From contig CM119266.1 in NCBI GenBank assembly GCA_051294375.1, positions 10,069,677-10,133,676 on the forward strand: a DNA stretch of 64,000 bases, read 5' to 3'. The translations under genes were made by a program, and so were the position numbers. This stretch comes from Paraspadella gotoi. Its lineage: Eukaryota > Chaetognatha. The notes under the pieces are model-generated. The model saw only the letters and a program-made list of their open reading frames with translations, was not told where the DNA came from and did not search any database. Every line of letters starts with the position of its first letter. Within the stretch, counting starts at the first letter, position 1. Below are positions 1-12,640 of this stretch, piece by piece.

Positions 1-37
<37 letters not shown>

Positions 38-865
38 CGGAAAGTTCCCCGCAGGGTAAATTGACATGGTGTTGAGCAGAAAGATCAGGACCAACTCTTG
101 TCAGTTTCAGCGAAGAACTGACCCACATTTTGGCAAATATTGTTCGTTGGATGGGAGACGCAAGGATTCGCCCGTTGAGCGTTGATGAGGGAAAAAAAGA
201 AGAAAAGGACAAAAAGAACAAAATAAAAAGCGAAACTAAAATAGAAGCTTTAATTCGTGTCTCTCTTACTTTGTGTTATTCTAAACATTCGAATTTTATA
301 TAAATATTATTTTAACTTGTACCATCAAAAGTATCTTTATCTTCTGCCATTTTATTTTTCTTTTACGTTTATGAATAATTAAAAAAACTCGCCGCGTCCG
401 ATTTAAAAGTTTCTTTTAGTTATTATTATTATTATTTTATTATATTCTTACAGTAGTCTCGCTCTGCATAATTTCGTGTAGCTCGGTATATCTCAGTACT
501 CTACTGCTCCGTTTAATTTAATGTTTGATCGTAAAAATAGCTTAGGGACAAAGACAAAAACAAATCCAGGAAACACATTTCTTCCCCTCCAAATTTCGAT
601 TTAAATGTTTCTCCCTTCAACTACGGAAAAGACGAAACTTCCCTCCAACGAAATTTTTATGTTCTTCTCCTTCGAATCTCATTTTTCACTGTGAATCCCG
701 ACGCGAGACTCGTTTCCATGACAACCGGAGAAGAATCGTTACGACGATAACGATATCAACAAAAGCTANNNNNNNNNNNNNNNNNNNNNNNNNGGGAGAG
801 AAAAAGGGGGGCCGAAAAAACCAAAACGAACAAAATCAATATGAAGAAAGTGAGAGAGGAAGAAG

Positions 866-904
<39 letters not shown>

Positions 905-905
905 T

Positions 906-994
<89 letters not shown>

Positions 995-2870
995 GAAAAA
1001 AATTACCAAAGGAACAAAAATTCTCTTACGGTCGAACGAAGGAAGAAGAAGAAAAGAAAAAAATAACAAAACAAAAAACAAAAGGAGAAAAGAGTGAAAG
1101 GAAAAAAACTCGTAAAAAAAAACAAAAGACGTCCGAAAAAGAAAAACAAAAGACGTCGATTCGTCGAAGCGAAAGTCTTTTGGAAGATTAATGACAAAAG
1201 ACACAACAACGGAAAAAATGGAAGAAGTTGTCCAAACTTTTTATGTATCAGATGACGGAGGATTTGAAAATTCTAACTTAAAAAATGAATTAATTTTTTA
1301 ATCTTTATTAACATAGTTTTTACGACATTATTGGCTCTAATTACAGTAAATTAATTCTTTTAAAGAGTCTAAAATAGATATATTAAATTTTATTATAATC
1401 AATTATCATTCCCAGATGAATAGAAAATTGATAAATTTAAAAATAACAATTTTTTCCTTTTGGATTAATTTAGTAGCATAATTTTTACGAACTAGGCCTT
1501 TAAGATCGAAATATAATAAAAAAAAAAATATTTTTTCTAAAAAGAAAAATATTCGATAAAAAAATACCTGCCTATAATATAAAATTAATATATCCAGACA
1601 TTTGAGCGTAACGATTATTCTGGAGTCGTGTTATCATTATCCATTCTCTCTGCATTAAATATTTTCCGCGCGAAGATCCTCTTCTTAACTTTAGTCTAAA
1701 TTATTAGGAAACGCGAGAAAATGCGAAAGCAGGAGATTATTGAACGCCACTCTCCTCTAAATCCTCTCTCGTCGTGCCTCAGCTCTCTCCTACCTTCCAG
1801 CGATCTCGAAATTCCAGTTTGTTCCCTAGCCGCATAACATCATCCTAGTCTGATTTCTCTCTGACCTCTCGCGCTCTCGCCGTTCCCTCTCATCTGTCTG
1901 CTTCGGTCCAATCACGTGCTATCCCGTCATCAGAATCCGACGCTCGTCCGCTCGTATAGGCCATCAGCTTCATATAGCTCCTCTCCTCATCATCGGCTTC
2001 CCTTCTTGTCACTCTAGTCTCACCGCAACTGTCTAGGATCCAATCCGGCTCATATTCATCCATCCATGATACGAATCGCTCGCAGTATCTCACTTCGTCT
2101 CCTCTCTCTAATTCATCGTCCTCACCGCTCGTCTCGGAGGACCTTGCAGCATCTCAAGGTGGTCCCTCCCCATCTCCTACGTCTCGGTCTCCCAGCTCAT
2201 CTTCGTCCATCTCTGCTCTGTCGTCTCACTTCGCTACCTCGTCTCTTTATCTCTCAATCATCTCTCTCTCATCTCTCTCCGTCTCGAGAAATCGTACTCG
2301 GAATCTTATCTTCTCGTGTTTTGAGGAGAAAAAAAGATAAGAATGTTGAGAAAATTTCTTCTCTATCATCGTGTTTAATAATAATCAGTAAATCACTCTT
2401 GAGGTGGATCTCGGATTAATTCAATGTTTTTTTTTTGCTATTTTTATGAAAAAATGTTTTTCCTTGTTTTATTTTAATTTTTTACATTTTGTTTTTTATT
2501 TAAAATAAAAACCTACTTGTTTATTTACCAAATTTGGTTATTTTTTTTTTTTTTTTTTTTCGGTTTAAATAAAAAAAACAGAAAACAGAAAAAAAGAAAG
2601 AAAAAGGCAAAAATCGATCTCGCGAGAAAATCAACGACCAGGGTCACCGGAGAGGAACAAAAAACACAAATAAAAGAGAAAAAAAAAATGGAAGGAGAAG
2701 AGAGGAGAGAAGATGAGAGAGGAGATGAGAGAGAGAGAGAGAGGGAGGAGGAGAGGAGAGGAGAGAGAGAGAAGAAGAAAAGAGAGGTTTGGAAGACGCG
2801 CACACCGAACGCTGTAGTATGAGGCGCATAGAGTGTTTATTCTCTGACAGAGATGATTTGAAAGTGGAAC
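1..2870. repeat. Segmental repeat family R1, copy 1 (noisy)
   Basis: This stretch is repeated at 6150-8790, and its middle part again at 2872-3683. Shared anchors in order are a block reading AAATTGACATGGTGTTG near 60 (again near 6185), ACTCGCCGCGTC near 390 (again near 6608), a GA tract, the block GACGGAGGATTTGAAAA near 1254 (again near 3190), CCAGACATTTGAGCGTAACG near 1594 (again near 3520), and the block around AATCAGTAAATCACTCTT near 2384 (again near 8399). Copies differ mainly by one-base insertions and deletions, not substitutions. No credible gene is seen. Open frames here are low-complexity Ser/Leu or Lys/Arg frames. A 25-N gap sits at 769-793. The noise pattern suggests unpolished long-read sequence rather than old divergence. 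Confidence 0.85.
865..991. repeat. (GA)n microsatellite
   Basis: A nearly pure GA dinucleotide run of about 125 bases interrupted by a few GGA units. It is part of repeat family R1. Confidence 0.95.
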
Positions 2871-2871
2871 C

Positions 2872-3646
2872 ATGGGTGATAGCAGGAAAGTAGAGAGAGA
2901 GAAGATGAAAAATTACCAAGGAACAAAAACTTCTCTTACGGTCGAACGGAAGGAAGAAGAAGAAAAAGAAAAAATAACAAAAACAAAAAGAAAACAAAAA
3001 ACAAAAGGAGAAAAGAGTGGAAATGAAAAAAAAACTCGTAAAAAAAAAAACAAAAGACGTCCGAAAGAAGAAAAAACAAAAGACGTCGGATTCGTCGAAG
3101 CGAAAGTCATTTTGGAAGATTATGACAAAAGACACAACAACGGAAAAAAATGGAACGAAGTTGGTCCAAACTTTTTTTATGTACAGATGACGGAGGATTT
3201 GAAAAATTCTAACTTAAAAAATGAATTAATTTTTTAATCTTTTATTAACATCAGTTTTTACGACATTATTGGCTCTAATTACAGTAAATTTAATTCTTTT
3301 AAAGAGTCTAAATAGATATAATTAAATTTTATATAAATCAATTATCATCCAGATGATTGAAAATGATAAATTAAAAATAACATTTTATCCTTTTGATTAA
3401 TTTAGTAGCATAAGTTTTTACGACTAGGCTTTAGATCGAAATATATAAAAAAATATTTTTTCTAAAAGAAAATATTCGATAAAAATACTTTGCCTATAAT
3501 TATAAAATTAATTATTATCCAGACATTTGAGCGTAACGATTATTCTGAGGTCGTTATCTTCCTCCATCTTCTCTTCATCCGCCGAAGATTCTCTCTTCTT
3601 CTTTAGTCTAAGAAACGCGAAAAATGGCGAAGCGGAGTTAATGAAC

Positions 3647-3683
<37 letters not shown>
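2872..3683. repeat. Segmental repeat family R1, copy 2 (partial)
   Basis: Matches about 985-1760 of copy 1 and 7300-8140 of copy 3, from the GA-rich start through the blocks CGTCCGAAAGAAGAAAAAAC, GACGGAGGATTTGAAAA and GAGCGTAACGATTATTC, ending in a CT run directly at a 25-N gap (3684-3708). It follows copy 1 head to tail. The sequence is cleaner than copies 1 and 3, with fewer single-base insertions, so it may be the best version of the unit. No gene is supported. Confidence 0.85.
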
Positions 3684-3708
3684 NNNNNNNNNNNNNNNNN
3701 NNNNNNNN

Positions 3709-4250
3709 TATAGTGATAGTGTTACATAGAGATAAATATAATTTTTATTTAGATTGAGAACATAGATGGTTTTGTTCGTGACAAGTTCAAATACAAATTG
3801 ATCGCGATGGAAGCGCGCACGGATATTAGAAAGGTCGCTCGTGAAATTTAAAATCTGGATTTTTTGAGACTCCGGGTCCCATCTTATGTTCACGTGAAAC
3901 ATTCGGTTGTCGTCGAGCGATGGCCGTTAAATCTGCGCGCTAGGAAAATATAAAAAAAAATATTTCGTAGCTCAGGGCTGTGGAAAAAGATCGGTCAGGC
4001 ACGCAGGCTCACCGGCCGATTAGCTTTACTTTATCATGAGGGTCCCAATAATCATTTTAAATCTGCGGGAGCGGTGGAGCATGTTCGTGAGGCCCAAGAA
4101 GAAAACCCCGGTAATGTGCTAATGAAAATAGGGCGGGGGTGGGGGTGGATGGCGCGACGGGGACCTGGGGCGGTGATTATCTAAACCTTTTAATCAGCCG
4201 ATCCTCGTTCGATTGCCCGGATTTTAAAAATGGGCGGCGACTGACCTTCG
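3709..4250. other. Gene-free balanced-composition island
   Basis: A run of about 540 bases without simple repeats, with mixed AT-rich and GC-rich motifs (CACGTGA near 3891, several TAAT and TTTAAATCTG words near 4055, a G-rich run near 4135). No frame looks coding on either strand. Its texture resembles conserved regulatory DNA more than the surrounding microsatellites, but conservation cannot be seen from one sequence. Confidence 0.3.
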
Positions 4251-4255
4251 TTGAG

Positions 4256-4385
4256 AGAGCAGAGAGAGAGATTGGAGGAGACGAGAGACGAGAGAGAGAA
4301 GGAGAGTCGAGGGATGAGGAGGATGGATCGAGAGAGAGGAGAGAGGGAGAGAGGATGCGAGGAGAGGATGTGAGAGGAGAAACGA
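4256..4385. repeat. Impure (GA)n / GGA tract
   Basis: Purine-rich degenerate GA repeat following the balanced island. Confidence 0.85.
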
Positions 4386-4447
4386 CAAGTAGGCTAGACG
4401 GAGAGGCCTGTCTGAATGAAATTGGTATCATCTGTTCCAAGGTTTGG

Positions 4448-4625
4448 GGAGACGTGAATGAATGAACATGCACAAATAAATAATAAAATGAATAAATCGA
4501 TGAATAAATGAACAATGAATGACTATATATGATCTAAATGAATGAATGATATGAATGATATGAATGATACAAAAAATGAATGAAAATGAATATGGTGAAT
4601 GATGACAATGAGCATGATTGAAATG
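4448..4625. repeat. Degenerate (AATG)n / (AATA)n tetranucleotide tract
   Basis: Succession of AATGA, AATAA and GATATGAATGAT units without a coding frame. Translation of either strand gives only His/Ile/Ser-rich low-complexity peptide. Confidence 0.85.
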
Positions 4626-4859
4626 ATACAATATGTGGTTTTCTCTTCTTTAGTACTATTACCCAGTACACCTTACAGGAGTCATGTGAACTTTTTGAAC
4701 AAATAATAATTTAATAATTATGAAAATATGAATTTAAATAAAAAGAGGAAGGAAAAATTTAATTTAGAAAAAAATAAATATTCTGTTTGAAAAAAGAAAT
4801 GGAACTGAAACAAGTTAATTTTTAATGAGACACATCGGTTTCTGACGAATATGAACAGA

Positions 4860-6145
4860 GAAAGAGGGACACCGCCCCCTTTTTGTTTTCCTTTTTTTTT
4901 TATTCCTTATTTTTTCCCCCTAATTTTCATTAGTTTCTCTTCGCGAAAGAAAATTGCAAGAATCGATAATGAGCAACGACGCAGGGGGAAAGATGAGAAC
5001 ATGGTGAGCGGAAGGAGAAAGGAAAAAAGGAACGAAAAAAGGTGAGGACGAAAGGAGGAAGGAAGCGGAGGGCAAAGGAGGGGAAAAGAAGGAAGAGAAG
5101 GGCTGGAAAAAAAAAAGGGGAAGTTAAGCAGACTGCGGTGTTCAAATATAAAGAATTGGAGAAAAGAAAAAGAAGAGAAAAAGTGATAGGAAGACTTGAG
5201 AAGATTAGATCAAAGATGAGAAAAAGGGATAAGATTGGCAGCCTGATGAGAAGAAGAGAAAGCCATTGTGAGAGAAACTAGGAAAATAGAAAGAGGATTA
5301 TTGGAAAAGGAGAAAAGATATATGTAGAGAGAGAGGTAAGGAAATGGAAAGCAGCGAAGAAAAAAAAAAAAGAAAAAAAGACAAGAAAAGAAAAAAAAGG
5401 ACGCCAGAAGTGTAACCAAAGATTTTACAAATAGGCGAGGAAGAGAGCAGGCGCCTCTGGACTTTTACGCGATTTGGCTCCGAAACGAAAGCACATTCCG
5501 CCCGGAAGTACAGGAGAAAGAGAGAGAGAGGAGAGGAGATGAGAGAAGAAGACGAGATGACTGAGAGACTAGGAGATCTGACTGATGAGAGAGGGCTAAC
5601 GTCGTGAGCGACGAGCGAGAGGATCACGAGGAGGAGGAAGGAGGAGAGAGAGAGCAGAGACTGAGGGACGACAGGACCCAAAACGTACGTAAATGGCCAA
5701 AGAAAAAATACATAACAAATGAAGGGAATAATCATGCGGAAGAAACGAGAATTTGTTACGGCAGCGAATAGTTAATGCGTCGATTGCAGCATCACGAGGA
5801 AATTTTCAACGCCACAAAGGGCCATCTCGCTTAATCGCTTTCGAGCCATCGGAGTTGCAAAACAAAATAGACGAGCAGAGAGAGAGGAGAGGACGAGAGA
5901 GAGAGAGAGGAGGAGAAGGCAGGAGAGAAAGAGATGGAGAGAGGAGAGCGAGGAGAGAGAGACGAGAGAGAATAAGTTAAAAAAAAGGGAGGCGTAGGAA
6001 GGAGAAGAGATAAATTGAATACAGCCGCGGGAAAGGTTCGAATAAAGGCAAAGAGAGAAAGAGAAAGATGAGAGACGAGATAGTAGACGAGTGAGATCGT
6101 GATGGAGAGTAGAAGGAGAGAGAGGACCGAGAGAGAGAGAGGAGA
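4860..6145. repeat. Purine-rich low-complexity DNA
   Basis: Mostly A/G on the + strand with GAGA, AAAGGA and GGAGA words, including denser GA runs at 5515-5660 and 5878-5975. The frames found here are Lys/Arg/Glu or Phe/Ser/Leu only. I see no gene, RNA or regulatory element. Confidence 0.7.
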
Positions 6146-6149
6146 GGAA

Positions 6150-8230
6150 GAGATGGAGATTTCGCGAAGTTCCCCGCAGCGGTAAATTGACATGGTGTTG
6201 CCAGCAGAAAGATCAGGCACAACTCTTTGTCACGTTCTCAGCGAAGAACTGACCCCAAACATTTTTGGCACAATATTGCTTCGTTGGATGGGAGACGCTC
6301 AAGCGATTCGCCCGTTTGGCCAGCTGTTGATGAGCGGAACAAAAGAAGAAAAAAAGACAAGCAAAAAAAAAAAAAGAAAAAAAGGGACAAATAAGAACAA
6401 AATAAAAAAGTCGAAAACTAAATTAGTCAAGCTTTTAATTTTCGTGGTCTCTCTTACTTTGTAATGTTATTTCTAAACATGCGAATTTCTACTTATAACA
6501 CTATCTATTTTAATATATACCTTATAACTTATACCATCAAAAGTATCTTTATCTGTTTGCCACTCTCTCTATTTGTCTTTTACGTTTTATGAAATAATTA
6601 ACAAATAACTCGCCGCGTCCCGATTAAAAGTTTTCTTTTAGTTATCCTACAATTATTATTTTATCTATATTCTTACAGTAGTCTCGCTCTGTCCATAATT
6701 TAGTGCCAGCTCGTTATTATTTTCAGAACTCTACATGCTCCGTTTAGTTTAATGTTTGATTCGTTAAAAATAGTCTGAAGCACGAAAAAAGAAAAAAACA
6801 TAATTCATCCGGCCACACATTTTCCTCCGCCCTCCACAATTCTTAGACTTTAAATGTTTCTCCACTTCAACTACTGGAAAATGTCTAACTCCCTCCAACG
6901 AAATTTTTTCTGTTCTTCTTCCTCTCGCAATTATCATTTTTCACCGTGAATCCCGGACGCCGAGACTCGTTTCGTCACTCGACAACCGGAGCAATAGGAA
7001 TCGTTACCGACCTCACGAATAGACGTATACTCAACAAAAAGCTATAGAGAGAAAAGGGCGCGCGAAGAAATACCAAACAATAGCTCAATTATGATAACTA
7101 ATAGAGACGGGCAGATTCGACCACGCCGCTGCAGAGAGCGAGAGATCTAGGAGCGGTAGGGCATCTCACGAGCATAATATCTCTGCCGACGTCCCAGATG
7201 ACCGGCTCCGACTGATGAGAGACGAGACTTAGAGAGCAGAACTAGACGAGAGAGAGAGGACCGGAAGAGAGAGATGAGAGAGAGAGACAGAGAGAGAGAG
7301 ATGAAATAACTTACCAATGAACAAAACGTTCTCTGTACGGCATCGCAACGTCGAAGAAGAATGAAGAAATAAGCACAAAAATACAAAAACAAAAGAAAAA
7401 CAAAAAACAAAAGGAGAAGAAGAGTGGGGAAATGAAAAAAAACTCGGTACAAAAACATACAAAAAACAAAAGACGTCCAGAAAGTACAGAAAAAACAAAA
7501 GACCGTCGGACTTCCGTCGAGCGAAAGTCATTTTTGGAAGACTTATGACAAAATGACACACACAACGGAAAAAATTGGAACGAAGTTGGGTCCTAACTTT
7601 TTTTTATCGTACAGTATGACGCGAGGTTTGAATAAATTTCTAACTTAATAAAATGAATTAATTTTTTAGTCTTTTATTAGCGTCAGTTTTTACGGCTATT
7701 ATTGGCTTCTAATCTACATTTAAATTTAATCTTTAAAGCAGTCTATATAGATTATAATTAAATTTTTATATTTAATTTTATATAATTATCAATTATCATC
7801 CAGATTGATTGAAAATTGGATAAATTAAACAGATAACATTTTATCCTTTGACATTAAATCTGAGTAGCATAAACGTTTTTTCACGGACTAGGCTTAGATC
7901 CGAATATATATAAAAAATATTTTCTTTCTAAAAGAACAAATATTCGATAACACAATTACCTATGTGGTCCCTAGATAATTATTAAAATTATTATCCTATG
8001 CCAGACATTTTGAGCTCTAACGATTATCCTGAGGGTCGTTATCTTTCCTCCATTCTTCTCTTTCATGCCGCCGAAGCATTCTCTTCCTTCTTCTTTTAAT
8101 GTCTAGAAACGCGGATAAAAATGGCCCGAACTGAGTTTAATGAAAGCGCCACTTCTCCTCTCCTTCATCTCTTCGTCTCTCTCTCTCTCTCTCTTCTCTC
8201 TCTCCTCTCTCTCGTCTCTCTCTCTCTTTC

Positions 8231-8298
<68 letters not shown>

Positions 8299-8790
8299 TC
8301 TCTCCTCTCACTCTCTTTCTCTCTCTCCTTCTCTGTTTCTGAGGTAGACAAAAAAGTATAATGAAGTGAGAGAATTTTTTCTTTCTCTCATCGTATTAAA
8401 TCAGTAAATCACTCTTTGAGGTCGGCCATCTCCGGCCATCTATTTCAATGTTTTTTTTGCGCCTGATTGCTTTTTATGAAAAATGTCTTTTCCTTGTTTA
8501 TTACATTTTTGTTCTTTACTCTGATTTATTTTACATTTGTTTATTTTTTTTCGCTTCTCCGCCCTTAAACAAAAAATCAGGATTCGCGAGAAACGTACCA
8601 AGATGAAGAAAAAACAAATAAAGGAACTGAAAAATACATGAGAGCGAGAGAGATTCGAGAGAGAGACACGAGACGAGCACCCGCACGAGACCGAGAGATT
8701 GCAAGAGATGGAGAGAGCAGATGAGCAGATGCACCGCAGAGAGAGAGAGAGAGATGAGAGTGAAGACACGCTGATGTTTCTGACTACGGA
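6150..8790. repeat. Segmental repeat family R1, copy 3 (noisiest copy)
   Basis: Collinear with 1-2870: the AAATTGACATGGTGTTG block at 6185, ACTCGCCGCGTC at 6608, a degraded GA tract at 7190-7300, the GACGTCC block at 7470, the AACGATTATCC block at 8018, a CT run at 8175-8340, and AATCAGTAAATCACTCTT at 8399. It carries many extra single bases relative to the other copies, for example inside the GACGTC/GTCGAAGCG block near 7470-7530. That is the insertion-biased signature of raw long reads. No gene is supported. Confidence 0.85.
8173..8340. repeat. (CT)n microsatellite
   Basis: CT dinucleotide run of about 165 bases with a few TTCTC interruptions, inside R1 copy 3. Confidence 0.95.
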
Positions 8791-8799
8791 CAATTGAAA

Positions 8800-9410
8800 G
8801 AAAACATCTCTTTGGTTGCCATTTTTTTTTTTTCGTCATTAACTTCGCCAACTCCAATTTTTCGTTTTGTTTGGTATTTTTTTTTCTCCAAAAGCAGACG
8901 CCAATGCGATGGCAGCGCAAATCGTCGAAAAAGGTCGACGCTTTTTGCTAGAAGATCGCGGCCTTGGGTCTTTGGCGGCCGTTTGATGGAAAAATGCAAT
9001 TTTCAAAGAGAAAATGAATTTGTGAGAAAAAGAGGGAAGAAGGAACAGCGTTTATCTTATTGTTATATTAAGGGAATTTCTTTTTCTTTAACCCAAATTT
9101 TTCATTGCATTCTTGATCTCGAGTTTTTCTTCAAACTTTCGCCTCAAAATATTGGGAGAAAAAAAATCGCGTTTTTTGCATCTGCTGAGGAATTCGCGAA
9201 AACTTTTTTATTAAATTAAAGAATAGAGAAATAACAGAAATCTACGGAGTAAAGTGTATAAAAAATAGTGAGAACAATATAATAAAAAATCTCGTTTAAA
9301 GAATGCAATAAACCATAAACATTAAAAAAGTTCACATCGAACAAAACAAAATTTGCATGTAAAAACAATTTTTTTTAAATTTTTTTTTAAATGGGGAAGA
9401 AAAAGAGGCG
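8800..9410. other. AT-rich gene-free stretch
   Basis: A 141-codon open frame runs 8794-9219 on the + strand, but it is Phe/Ser/Lys-rich with poly-T-derived Phe runs, no recognisable domain and no splice context. I regard it as chance. Nothing else is visible. Confidence 0.4.
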
Positions 9411-9415
9411 AAAAA

Positions 9416-9556
9416 GGATACCTTACGCTTAGCCCCCCAAAAATTGGGGAAGAAAAAGATTTGAAAAAAGTATACCTTAGGCTTGGCCCCCCAAAAATGA
9501 TAGCTTAGGCTTAGCCCCCCCAAAAAGATACCTTAGGCTTAGCCCCCCAAAAAAGC
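9416..9556. repeat. Small minisatellite, 4 copies of CTTAGGCTTAGCCCCCCAAA
   Basis: Four near-identical units of about 26 bases (ATACCTTAGGCTTAG followed by a C6-7 run and A4-5), starting near 9418, 9471, 9499 and 9528. The first two are separated by GGGGAAGAAAAAGA-type spacer, itself repeated at about 9393 and 9447. No gene overlaps. Confidence 0.85.
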
Positions 9557-10234
9557 CCAAAAAATTTATATTTTTTTTAAAAAATGCGAATCCGAACGAA
9601 AGATCTCCGAAGGGTAGGTTATTGTAAGTAATCTCATCATATTTTAATTTCTACGCAGTTCGGAATTTTCTTAACGGCGTCAAAATATCGTTGGTTTTTC
9701 TTCTTTTTTTTTGGAAAATATTTCTTCTTTTTTTAGCTTTGGTTTTTTTTGTTTCCACGAGATTTTTATTGTTGTTTTTTTCACANNNNNNNNNNNNNNN
9801 NNNNNNNNNNNNNNNNNNNNNNNNNNNNNNNNNNNNNNNNNNNNNNNNNNNNNNNNNNNNNNNNNNNNNNNNNNNNNNNNNNNNNNNNNNNNNNNNNNNN
9901 NNNNNNNNNNNNNNNNNNNNNNNNNNNNNNNNNNNNNNNNNNNNNNNNNNNNNNNNNNNNNNNNNNNNNNNNNNNNNNNNNNNNNNNNNNNNNNNNNNNN
10001 NNNNNNNNNNNNNNNNNNNNNNNNNNNNNNNNNNNNAAGTTTTGATTCACTGTGGCAACTCTCATCTCTCTCTGTTCTCCCCCTCTCTTTCACGGTCTCC
10101 GGGTTAAAACCGTTCCAGCAATTGAGTTTCGTTTGACAGGAGAGAGAAAAAAATAAAAGCGAGGAAAAACCGTCAGGAAAAAATAAGAGAGAGAGTCAAG
10201 AAAACAAGAAAAGTTATAATGATTTCTGTCTGTC

Positions 10235-10278
<44 letters not shown>

Positions 10279-12595
10279 TAATGACATAAGTGAATCGTCT
10301 GTTTACTCTTTGTTTAGCGACTGTGCCGAACGAGAACAGCCCTGGAATCGCCAGGCTCACACTTTCNNNNNNNNNNNNNNNNNNNNNNNNNNNNNNNNNN
10401 NNNNNNNNNNNNNNNNNNNNNNNNNNNNNNNNNNNNNNNNNNNNNNNNNNNNNNNNNNNNNNNNNNNNNNNNNNNNNNNNNNNNNNNNNNNNNNNNNNNN
10501 NNNNNNNNNNNNNNNNNNNNNNNNNNNNNNNNNNNNNNNNNNNNNNNNNNNNNNNNNNNNNNNNNNNNNNNNNNNNNNNNNNNNNNNNNNNNNNNNNNNN
10601 NNNNNNNNNNNNNNNNNNNNNNGCGAGGGAGTCGAATGCTGTGACGCCTTTTTTTCTGGAAATGCAGAAAAAGGTCATGTTTACTCAGCAGATAATAATC
10701 GTTTCTTTTCGACAGTTGCAGCCAAAAAAGAAAAAAAGAAACAAACTAGCAAATGGGGCTCGAAAACGATTTCCACTCCTATGACCCCATTTTTTAGCGA
10801 AAATTAAATTTTGTTGTTAAAAAAAAAAAAAATTAGAGCAAAAGAAAAACAAGTTCTTCGTTGGAATAAATTCGATTATTTCGAAGCGAAATTTTTTGTT
10901 TTGTTTCTCTTAAGGGGACGATCGAAAAAATTTAAGGGGAGAAAAATTTAGTTTTTCTTTCAAGTTTACTATTCATAATTTTTTAAAAAATTTCATTATT
11001 TTTGCGAAGCTTTCTCGCTCGCTCTCTTTGTCTTCCGCCATCCTGATATTAGGTACTCTGCCCACTCCCTCTCTCCATTTTCTTTTAATTTCTTTCAACC
11101 ACAATCTCTTTCTCCCAGCCTCCTTTCTATTTTCTCCTTCGAGCAGAACTGTCTGCTGCATTCTTTCTCTCTCTCTCTCTCTCTCTCTCTCNNNNNNNNN
11201 NNNNNNNNNNNNNNNNNNNNNNNNNNNNNNNNNNNNNNNNNNNNNNNNNNNNNNNNNNNNNNNNNNNNNNNNNNNNNNNNNNNNNNNNNNNNNNNNNNNN
11301 NNNNNNNNNNNNNNNNNNNNNNNNNNNNNNNNNNNNNNNNNNNNNNNNNNNNNNNNNNNNNNNNNNNNNNNNNCTCTTCCCCTCTGGATTCCCCGGGCCA
11401 CTAGTAATTCATGGGCAATTTGGCCATTACGCCGGGTGCATTCGAATAATTACGGGTCTATTACATCCGGTTTTTCCGAGCGGGAACCCGTCGCACACGG
11501 AGTTTCCTCTGTTCAGACTGGATTACATCCGGGGACGCAATATGTTAACGAACGGTGAACGTTGAATGATTGTGAAATTGTGAATTGTATGGATTAGGTG
11601 AAATGTGATCGAATAATTATATGTGAATTCGATTGGTAATTCGCTGAAAAGAACGAGAAGGTCATAAAAANNNNNNNNNNNNNNNNNNNNNNNNNNNNNN
11701 NNNNNNNNNNNNNNNNNNNNNNNNNNNNNNNNNNNNNNNNNNNNNNNNNNNNNNNNNNNNNNNNNNNNNNNNNGGCTCGTCAAATGCGGCGAGAAAACTA
11801 ACATTAAATGAAAAGTTTTTTGTTCAAATATTAACGTCAAGTGACATAATTTTATGAATGAATGGACTGAAGCAAAAAAGTTTAATGAAAGAAGGAATTA
11901 ATTAAGAATGGAGAAAGAATCGATTAAAGGAAAGAATAAAAAGGTAGAAAAAAGAAGATTAACGAAAAAACTATGAAACGAATAGTAAAAAAAATCTTAA
12001 AAGNNNNNNNNNNTTTTTTGTTCAATTGAAATAAGACTGAAGTCTTTTTTTGTTCATCTAGTTCAAAATGAGGTTGAAAACCTTATTTTTTTGCATATTA
12101 TTGAAAATGAATGAGATTGATATTGATTGTATGAAATGAAAACTCGTCGCTATAAAGCTAAACTATTTTCAATAAGAACGGTCAAAAAATTATAATCTCT
12201 ATTAACAAAATATATAGTTGAAAATAATCAGTTAACGACTATGATATTTTTGACTTCCAAATATTTTTTTTACTTATTCAAATAAATTTTATTTCCTCAT
12301 CTTAAAAAATTTTAATCTTGAATGACATTTTAGATTGTTATATTTTTTATATTATATATTATTTATATCAATCCGCGCAATTGCCGGATATATAGCAGGT
12401 ATTGCCTACCTGTCACACAAGTTGATGTACATGTGATATTGCCTGCATTATAAGTTATTCTTCCCTTTTTCTATAATGAATCCACGAAAATCTCGGATGT
12501 AAATTTGGGATTTTGTATTGAGAAAAAAAATGGCGATAATAAGTTTTTAGAAGGAAAGAAATAATAAAAATTTTTCAAAAAACGAACGATTGTAC

Positions 12596-12640
<45 letters not shown>

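Noticed and set aside
836-1204. Long open frames rich in Ser, Leu and Phe over GA/CT tracts (also at 2644, 5298, 8103, 23217, 30492, 31770, 33340, 45626, 57890 and others)
   Set aside because: Dinucleotide repeats have no stop codons, so these frames are automatic. They have no domains, no splice context and are not kept open between the duplicate copies.
8794-9219. 141-codon + strand ORF
   Set aside because: Poly-Phe and Lys-rich low-complexity translation, no recognisable motif, AT-rich codon use equal to its non-coding surroundings.
12376-12452. Possible hairpin (GCAGGTATTGCC ... GATATTGCCTGC)
   Set aside because: Only five end bases and a TCACA/TGTGA core pair, with large asymmetric bulges. 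Not convincing as a microRNA or MITE.
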